25,622 nt of DNA from Chloroflexota bacterium (GTDB taxonomy: Bacteria; Chloroflexota; Anaerolineae; Promineifilales; Promineifilaceae). The notes below the pieces were generated by a model. That model did no database searches. It was not told the origin of the DNA and saw only the letters and a list, made by a program, of their open reading frames with translations. This document shows, piece by piece, positions 21,890 through 25,622 of the stretch. The translations under genes were made by a program, and so were the position numbers. The stretch covers positions 2,934,588-2,960,209 of the forward strand of contig CP070688.1 in assembly GCA_020353135.1 (NCBI GenBank). The letters run 5' to 3'. The stretch's first letter is position 1; every line of letters begins with the position of its first letter.

Positions 21890-23671
21890 CTAGCTTCGAT
21901 GCCGCTGAGTCAACCAGGCCACGGCCAGCACAAGGGTGATCGCCCCACTGGCGGCGATGAGCAGCAGAAATGTCGCGCCGGCCGGCTCTTCCTCGGCCGG
22001 GGGCGTCGCCGATGATGGCACACTGCTCTGAACGGCAGGCGTGCTGGTAGAAGCCGCCTCCACCAGGGTTTCGACCGTCGCCGTCGCCGATGCCGTAGCC
22101 GGCCGTGTGGACGACGGCGACGGTTCAGGGCCGGGAGTAGGGAGCGTTGCCGGCGACTCCGCGGGCGGCGACGTCTCAGTAGGCGAGGGCAAGTCGGCAC
22201 GAGACGGCGTCTCTACTGGCGCAGGTGTCTGGGTCAGGACCAGGCTGGCGGCCGGCGTCGGCGTCGCGATTGGCAATTCTATCTCGGCCTCCTGGACCAG
22301 GTAACTCGTATAGCCGCCGATCATGCAATAATCGCCAATGGAGTGGCTGCACGAGGCCGGCGCCAGGTCGATCGTGTACAGGCCATTTGTCGGCGTAATA
22401 ACCTTCTTGGTGCCCCACATATTGACCAACGTGGCCAGTTCGGCCGTAGCCGGCACCTCGGCCTGTAACCATTCCGGCAGACGCGAGAAGACGACAGTGG
22501 TCGACTGGCCTTTCCCGTCGTTTCTGATTTGATCGACCCTGATTTGACCGATCTCATCCCAGCGCTCGCGCTCGGCCCGCACGGACCCGTCCAGGTAATC
22601 GACGGCCAGCCGGAAGGTAGCAAAGGCCATCCGCTCGCTGCCGTCCAGGCGCACCAGGCCGAATGGCTCTGGATTGGCCGCCTTATCGCCTTCGGTATCC
22701 TTCAACTTGTACACGGCGATGCGCTCGGCCCCGGCGGCGAGGCCCAGCGCCAGCGCCTGGGGCATGAAAGACGCCTGCTCAACCTGGGTAACGGATAATG
22801 TCCAGTCCTCTACCGGCCAATCCGGATCGTCCTTGAGCGGAGCGTTCGTTTCGGCCAGCCAAATCGGCTGCGTCAATCCACGCTCGCGCATGATGTCCGA
22901 GAAGAAGCCCAGCAATTCGTAGATCTGGCCCGGCTGGAAGTACAGATGGGCAGTGGCTACGTCGAAGTAATGATTGTAATCGGCTGCCTCGGGATCGCGC
23001 ATGATCTCGTCCAAGAGGCGGGCCATGTACTGTTCGGTCTCCGCATAATAATCGGCCCAGTAGGTGAAGGCGGGTAGATGAATGACCGCCGCCGGGTTGG
23101 CTTCCTTGGCCGCCAGGTATGCCACCCGCTGCAATTGGGCGAAGTCGGCTACCGTCCCATCCCAGGTGTGAGCGATCTCTGTCTCCTGGATATCAGGCTC
23201 GTTCCAGACGACCCAATGATCGATCAGGCCGGCGTACGTCGAAGCTGCTCGTCGCACGTACCCGGCCCAGGTATTGGCCGGATCGTTGTGGTCGAGCCAC
23301 AAGCCCTCGGGTAACCCGTCTTCGGCCAGAGCCCACTCAGGGATGCCAATGAGCAACCCGATCGCCATGCGCCCAGCCGCGATTTCGCTCTCTAGCTGCT
23401 CCTGGCTTATTTCCGGCTCCCAGTCACCGGAACCCTCAGGTTGCACTTTCGCCCAATGAAAGGGCACTCTCGTCCATCCTACGCCAAGCCTGGCCGCATG
23501 CGAGGGCGACTCATAGCTCTCGACAACGCCAAAGCGCCAGCTGGTGTCCGGCGGCTCTGGTTGGTCGTCCTGAAAAGCCAGCAACGGCCGCAGCGACGTA
23601 GCCAGCGCCAAGAGCAGTAACAGCCCAAATACGAGGCGGTTCCTAGGCCGGCCGGACAACGCAGTTAACAT
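21890..23671 (-). CDS. Secreted glycoside hydrolase-like protein (clan A TIM barrel) with C-terminal anchor
   Basis: This 593-aa protein has a signal sequence (RLVFGLLLLLALATSLRPLL, residues 12-31). A TIM-barrel domain spans about 45-370, with VGWTRVPFHWAKVQP, the acid/base motif WNEPD (Glu158), ATAHLYF and WLAETNA (Glu274, expected nucleophile). This is the two-glutamate layout of clan GH-A (GH39/GH5-like). A beta domain follows (about 380-460), then a low-complexity Pro/Thr/Ser/Ala linker of about 100 residues and a terminal membrane helix (TFLLLIAASGAITLVLAVAW) ending QRHRS. It is probably displayed outside the cell. The ATG at 23669-23671 lies 18 bases after the adenine methylase stop; no strong ribosome site is seen. 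The sugar substrate cannot be inferred. Confidence 0.87.
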   Translation of the reverse strand: MLTALSGRPRNRLVFGLLLLLALATSLRPLLAFQDDQPEPPDTSWRFGVVESYESPSHAARLGVGWTRVPFHWAKVQPEGSGDWEPEISQEQLESEIAAGRMAIGLLIGIPEWALAEDGLPEGLWLDHNDPANTWAGYVRRAASTYAGLIDHWVVWNEPDIQETEIAHTWDGTVADFAQLQRVAYLAAKEANPAAVIHLPAFTYWADYYAETEQYMARLLDEIMRDPEAADYNHYFDVATAHLYFQPGQIYELLGFFSDIMRERGLTQPIWLAETNAPLKDDPDWPVEDWTLSVTQVEQASFMPQALALGLAAGAERIAVYKLKDTEGDKAANPEPFGLVRLDGSERMAFATFRLAVDYLDGSVRAERERWDEIGQIRVDQIRNDGKGQSTTVVFSRLPEWLQAEVPATAELATLVNMWGTKKVITPTNGLYTIDLAPASCSHSIGDYCMIGGYTSYLVQEAEIELPIATPTPAASLVLTQTPAPVETPSRADLPSPTETSPPAESPATLPTPGPEPSPSSTRPATASATATVETLVEAASTSTPAVQSSVPSSATPPAEEEPAGATFLLLIAASGAITLVLAVAWLTQRHRS

Positions 23672-23689
23672 GCCGACAGTCCAGCCAAC

Positions 23690-24550
23690 TTACACCCCCG
23701 GCCCATAATTAAGGATCAACAGTTCCTTGACCGGCCCCCGGCGCTCGGCCTTGCTGTTGATGCTGCGCAAGGCCTGGATGGGTACAAGACGGTATTCCAG
23801 ACGGTCATACAGCTCGTAAACTAGCTCCGCGCTTGAGTTACTTAACATAACTTGGCATCCTCGGCGCGTCAGCCGCTCGATGACCCTGGCTAACCGGCGC
23901 TGGTCGTCCAGGTCAAAGCCAAACCGATTGTAAGCCGTGAAACTACTCGTGTCGCTCAGGGGCACATAAGGTGGATCGAAGTAGACGAAATCGCCGGGCC
24001 CGGCCGGAGCGACGACCGATTCAAAGTCGCCAACGGCCAGCTCGGCTCCCTGCAGCGCCTTAGATGCCTGGCGCAGTCGGTCCTCATCACAAATGGTCGG
24101 ATTGTCATAGCGGCCGAAGGGCACGTTGAATTGTCCTTTTTGGTTTTCACGATAGAGGCCGTTGTAACATGTGCGGTTGAGGAATATCAGCCTGGCCGCC
24201 CGTTGCGCCAGGGTCAATCCGGCCGGATCCTGGGCCCGAATCCGATAGTAATAATCAACTTCATTCTTGTGGGCTTTGAGAGCTTTGATGACTGATTCGA
24301 CGTCTTGCTGGACGGCCCGGTATACCTCAACCAGGTTCTGGTTGACGTCAGCCAGACAAGCCCCGGCCGGTTGCAAGTGGAAGAAGACGGCCGCGCTGCC
24401 GATGAACGGCTCATAGTAGCGGCCTATGGTCGAAGGTAGGGGGAAGTAGTCGGCGTACTGGCCTAACAAGCGCCGTTTGCCGCCGGCCCACTTGAGGAAT
24501 GGCCTGGCCCTTTCAACTGGGGTGTGGGAGGCGTGCTGAACCGTCTTCAT
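23690..24550 (-). CDS. D12-class DNA adenine N6-methyltransferase (Dam family)
   Basis: This 286-aa protein has the full D12/Dam signature: FLKWAGGKRRLL (residues 18-29, AdoMet-binding region), EPFIGSAAVFF (47-57, motif I variant), ADVNQNLVEVYRAV, FLNRTCYNGLYREN (123-136), FNVPFGRY, and the catalytic motif IV DPPY at 192-195. The C-terminal SNSSAELV and INSKAERRG are also usual for Dam. It would methylate N6 of adenine; GATC is the commonest target of the family but specificity cannot be read here. No restriction endonuclease lies beside it, so it behaves as an orphan methylase or a remnant of a restriction system. It is 40 bases after the GNAT gene and 18 bases before the glycosidase gene on the same strand. 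Confidence 0.93.
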   Translation of the reverse strand: MKTVQHASHTPVERARPFLKWAGGKRRLLGQYADYFPLPSTIGRYYEPFIGSAAVFFHLQPAGACLADVNQNLVEVYRAVQQDVESVIKALKAHKNEVDYYYRIRAQDPAGLTLAQRAARLIFLNRTCYNGLYRENQKGQFNVPFGRYDNPTICDEDRLRQASKALQGAELAVGDFESVVAPAGPGDFVYFDPPYVPLSDTSSFTAYNRFGFDLDDQRRLARVIERLTRRGCQVMLSNSSAELVYELYDRLEYRLVPIQALRSINSKAERRGPVKELLILNYGPGV

Positions 24551-24590
24551 GATGGGCTAATTGGTGCTGCCAGCGCCGCTCCGCGGCGGC

Positions 24591-25136
24591 CTAAAGCGCT
24601 TCTGGCTGGGTCAAGTCGACGGCGATACGGGTATAGCTACCTTCGGAGGCCATCTCGATTTCCAGGCCGGAACTTTGCAGCAGGTGCCACAGCGGCCGGT
24701 TGCCCCGCTGTACCGTGGCCGTCAGGCGCCGAACGCCCGCTTCCCGAGCTTGTCCAACCAGGAAGCGCAACATTTCGCCGCCGATACCCTTTCTCTGCAT
24801 ATCGTCGCGCACGGCCAGCGACGCTTCGGCCGTCTCGTCATCCAGACGGACATAGCGCACGCCAGCCACCGGCGCGTCATTTTGGCCGGGCAAATCGGCG
24901 AATACCAGCCAAGCCCCATCGCGTTCTGGGTCAACCTGGGACATCCGCCGCGCTTCGGACCATACTAGCTCGGGATCCGGATCTGGCAAGGCCAGGTTGA
25001 AGCGCAAGAAGCGGCTCTCCAGTCCCATGTGCTCGAACAGATCAACCAGGTGGTGGGCATCGCCGGCCAACAGCGGCCGGAAGCTGACCACTAGGCCGTC
25101 AGCTGACCGGTAAGTGTGGACGACTTCTTTATCCAT
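24591..25136 (-). CDS. GNAT-family N-acetyltransferase
   Basis: This 181-aa protein has the GNAT fold. The N-terminal part (VSFRPLLAGDAHHLVDLFEHM, then ESRFLRFN) matches GNAT proteins that open with RPL..GD and SRFxRF. The acetyl-CoA-binding motif A is visible as ASLAVRDDMQRKGIGGEMLRF (the loop is Q-R-K-G-I-G), followed by a helix and VQRGNRPLWHLLQSSGLE (motif B). It probably acetylates an amine on a small molecule or protein; the substrate is unknown. The ATG at 25134-25136 has no clear ribosome site. The gene is followed after 40 bases by the adenine methylase and probably shares its transcript. Confidence 0.9.
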   Translation of the reverse strand: MDKEVVHTYRSADGLVVSFRPLLAGDAHHLVDLFEHMGLESRFLRFNLALPDPDPELVWSEARRMSQVDPERDGAWLVFADLPGQNDAPVAGVRYVRLDDETAEASLAVRDDMQRKGIGGEMLRFLVGQAREAGVRRLTATVQRGNRPLWHLLQSSGLEIEMASEGSYTRIAVDLTQPEAL

Positions 25137-25221
25137 AACGAGATTACCAATCCATGACGCAGTGCATCATAGGTTTAGCATAGCACAGCCAGGGAAGGGG
25201 GGCAAGGGACGAGTGGCAAGG

Positions 25222-25622
25222 CTAGAGAGGTTCTTTGAAATCGTACAGGCCGTCCTGCAAGCGCCAACCCCGGCCGCAGGCCGGTTCGGGACAGGCCAAT
25301 ACTCCCCCGGTAGGTTCGTTCAAGGTCGAGCCGCACTCTGGACAGGCGAAAAAGGTCCCTGGTTCAGCCGGCGCTCCTCCAGCTGGCGACTCGCTGCTGA
25401 CAAAAACGGATGGGGTCAATTGCCACCAGTCGCCGCTCCATTGGGCCACGCTATCCATCCTGACCAACAGCGAAACTGGGGCGATCTTTTTGATCACTGG
25501 CAGGCGATAGTGGGAGACGGTCAACATGCGTTCGGGGCAGAACTCAGCCCTAACCAACTCCTGTCGAATCCAACGCGGGTGAAAGTCGAAGTTCAGCTCC
25601 ACGAATTCCACCGGCGCCAACT
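25222..25622 (-). CDS. C-terminal part of a class I methyltransferase-like protein with zinc-ribbon tail (partial)
   Basis: The frame runs off the right edge of the window, so the N-terminal part, where an AdoMet-binding fold would be, is missing. The visible 133 residues include LNFDFHPRWIRQELVRAEF and LTVSHYRLPVIKKIAP, which resemble the C-terminal portion of environmental SAM-dependent methyltransferases, then LLVRMDSVAQW. A cysteine pattern follows, ACPECGS then LACPEPACGRGW, a Trm112-like or zinc-ribbon module, ending QDGLYDFKEPL. The methyltransferase call rests on resemblance of the C-terminal part only and needs the missing half. It lies 85 bases upstream of the GNAT gene on the same strand. 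Confidence 0.55.
   Translation of the reverse strand, partial: LAPVEFVELNFDFHPRWIRQELVRAEFCPERMLTVSHYRLPVIKKIAPVSLLVRMDSVAQWSGDWWQLTPSVFVSSESPAGGAPAEPGTFFACPECGSTLNEPTGGVLACPEPACGRGWRLQDGLYDFKEPL

Overview
The window looks like chromosomal DNA of a GC-rich environmental bacterium, most likely a member of Chloroflexota. This is an inference from protein style, with no marker gene present: a sulfite-oxidase-fold enzyme behind a multi-pass membrane domain, Pro/Thr-rich exported proteins, a Peptidase_MA-type protein and a lipoprotein solute-binding protein. The hexamer GGCCGG/CCGGCC recurs very often in most genes. I see no rRNA, tRNA, CRISPR array, insertion sequence or phage module.

Layout. 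1-709 (+): the 3' part of a GT39-like membrane protein gene broken by one in-frame TAG. 803-1969 (-): a PLP aminotransferase of the isopenicillin-N-epimerase type. 2061-6622 (-): a coupled pair, a cytoplasmic-looking 1057-aa Asp-box (BNR/sortilin-type) protein and an MFS transporter joined by a GTGA overlap, with a composition visibly different from its neighbours. 7115-8749 (-): a thiamine-diphosphate enzyme close to the ILVBL/2-hydroxyacyl-CoA lyase group. 8884-10971 (-): a membrane GAF-PP2C phosphatase bracketed by two unrelated arrays of short tandem repeats. 11397-13325: a receiver-only response regulator and small membrane or hypothetical proteins in gene-sparse DNA, including a strong promoter whose -10 element lies inside a perfect palindrome.

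13527-18632 (+): the most interesting part. It opens with an exported DipZ/TlpA-type redoxin whose active-site motif reads U-I-N-C: the first Cys is replaced by an in-frame TGA, and the frame then continues through the rest of the thioredoxin fold. A perfect 7-bp hairpin with a GGGTC loop starts at the distance from the TGA expected for a bacterial SECIS element. It is followed by a membrane-anchored molybdopterin oxidoreductase of the sulfite oxidase fold, a 34-aa membrane peptide, a protein with a degenerate P-loop, and an MscS-type channel. I read the first two genes as a possible extracytoplasmic selenoprotein/molybdoenzyme redox unit.

18689-25622 (-): an envelope-flavoured series in one direction: the end of a methyltransferase, a GNAT acetyltransferase, a D12-class adenine methylase, a secreted clan-A glycosidase-like protein, a HExxH Peptidase_MA-type protein with a C-terminal sorting-like tail, and a family-5 solute-binding lipoprotein coupled to it by an ATGA overlap. 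No permease or restriction endonuclease is visible.
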